From Desulfobacterales bacterium (GTDB taxonomy: Bacteria; Desulfobacterota; Desulfobacteria; Desulfobacterales; Desulfobacteraceae): DNA of 8,014 nucleotides. Made by a program: the position numbers and the translations under genes. Every line of letters begins with the position of its first letter. Position 1 is the first letter of the stretch. The notes under the pieces were generated by a model, which made no database searches, was not told where the DNA came from, and was given only the letters and a program-made list of their open reading frames with translations. Shown here one piece after another: positions 7,525 through 8,014 of the stretch. The stretch spans positions 1 through 8,014 of the forward strand of contig JAKSBM010000136.1 in the NCBI GenBank assembly GCA_022361135.1, read 5' to 3'.

Positions 7525-8014
7525 ACCTTCCGCCGGAGCTGGCGATGGTCCCCCACCCGGATGGTGAGGTTGGTGGAATCAAAGTATTCAATGAGGGGGA
7601 TGACGAATTTCCTTGAAATGCCGGTCATCTCCTTGAATTCCGGTGTGGTGATTTTTTCATTGGCCTTGAGGAATTCGATGATCCGGTTTTCCAGATCCAC
7701 AATGGTGTCCGCATCGAAATAAAGGTCGTCCTTGGTTTTGACGATGCATTTTTCCTGGATCAGCATGTGGAGAACGTCCTGGGCGTTTTTCTTGTCCAGC
7801 TCCAGCTCCTGGCAGATGGTCCTGAAAAAGGGCGGGGTGAGTCCAGACTCCCGGTAGATGGCGGATATCTTTTCCTTCACCTCCTGCTGGTCCACCTGGA
7901 GGGCCACCTCAAAGTCGGCCATGCGCACCAGGTTTTTGTCCTGGACCAATACCGTTTCCTTGGCCAGCCGGGTGAAGAGGATATTAAAAAATTTGGCATC
8001 CTCTATATATTGGA
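7521..8014 (-). CDS. selB: SelB, selenocysteine-specific elongation factor, C-terminal part
   Basis: SelB delivers selenocysteinyl-tRNA to ribosomes at UGA codons marked by a SECIS hairpin. Only the C-terminal 163 residues lie in the window; the GTPase domains are beyond the right edge. The visible part consists of the winged-helix repeats that bind the SECIS RNA. A helix-rich segment begins QYIEDAKFF and is followed by KISAIYRESGLTPP. A KIT-TPEFKEMTGISRKF block then leads into the terminal IPLIEYFDSTNLTIRVGDHR and a basic RRK tail. This ending is highly characteristic of bacterial SelB. The frame is uninterrupted to the edge, and the TTG at 7949-7947 is an internal leucine. The gene converges on hemW, and its TAA shares bases with the hemW stop. 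Its presence means the organism makes selenoproteins, which fits an anaerobe with formate dehydrogenase or hydrogenase selenoenzymes (inference). Confidence 0.93.
   Translation of the reverse strand, partial: QYIEDAKFFNILFTRLAKETVLVQDKNLVRMADFEVALQVDQQEVKEKISAIYRESGLTPPFFRTICQELELDKKNAQDVLHMLIQEKCIVKTKDDLYFDADTIVDLENRIIEFLKANEKITTPEFKEMTGISRKFVIPLIEYFDSTNLTIRVGDHRQLRRKV

Noticed and set aside
7490..7560. Rho-independent terminator between hemW and selB
   Set aside because: The genes overlap at their stop codons, and I see no stable hairpin followed by a T-tract on either strand here.
7947..7949. TTG as the start of a short 142-residue protein instead of SelB
   Set aside because: The frame continues open through this codon to the window edge, and the protein is plainly the SelB C-terminus, so the codon is an internal leucine.

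Overview
The window is compact, protein-dense Gram-negative chromosomal DNA. It carries genes for lipopolysaccharide (LPS) inner-core sugars, a radical SAM protein, the heme chaperone HemW and the tail of the selenocysteine elongation factor SelB. LPS genes beside radical SAM and selenocysteine functions suggest an anaerobic Desulfobacterota (former deltaproteobacterial) organism, such as a sulfate reducer. That placement is inference from gene content and protein style, not a search result.

Left part (1-4973). A family 2 glycosyltransferase of the WaaE/KdtX type, with its N-terminus cut by the window edge, reads rightward to 764. It converges on a leftward operon that starts near 5000. In transcription order the operon is kdnA (PLP sugar aminotransferase), kdnB (group III metal alcohol dehydrogenase/oxidase), kdsB (CMP-octulosonate synthetase) and a GT4 glycosyltransferase. 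The gaps are 15, 2 and 0 bp. The first three genes correspond to the Shewanella oneidensis cassette that makes 8-amino-3,8-dideoxy-D-manno-octulosonic acid (Kdo8N). KdnB oxidises C8 of Kdo, KdnA transaminates the aldehyde with glutamate, and KdsB activates the product as the CMP-sugar for transfer to lipid A. The GT4 enzyme probably extends the resulting core.

Middle (4974-5207). A 234-bp divergent intergenic region holds a plausible leftward promoter for the kdn operon and a strong sigma-70-like rightward promoter (TTGACA, 18 bp, TATAAG). Two adjacent small dyads lie between them.

Right part (5208-8014). A radical SAM protein with an unusual CX4CX2C cluster motif overlaps hemW by 8 bp; hemW has to use a TTG start. 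hemW converges on selB so tightly that the two stop codons share a TTAA. Only the SelB C-terminal winged-helix region is in the window.

The most notable observation is a complete Kdo8N-type cassette in what looks like a non-Shewanella, probably anaerobic bacterium. As I recall the literature, the sugar was described only from Shewanella, and its oxidase was first reported to use molecular oxygen. I saw no mobile elements, CRISPR arrays, tRNA or rRNA genes.
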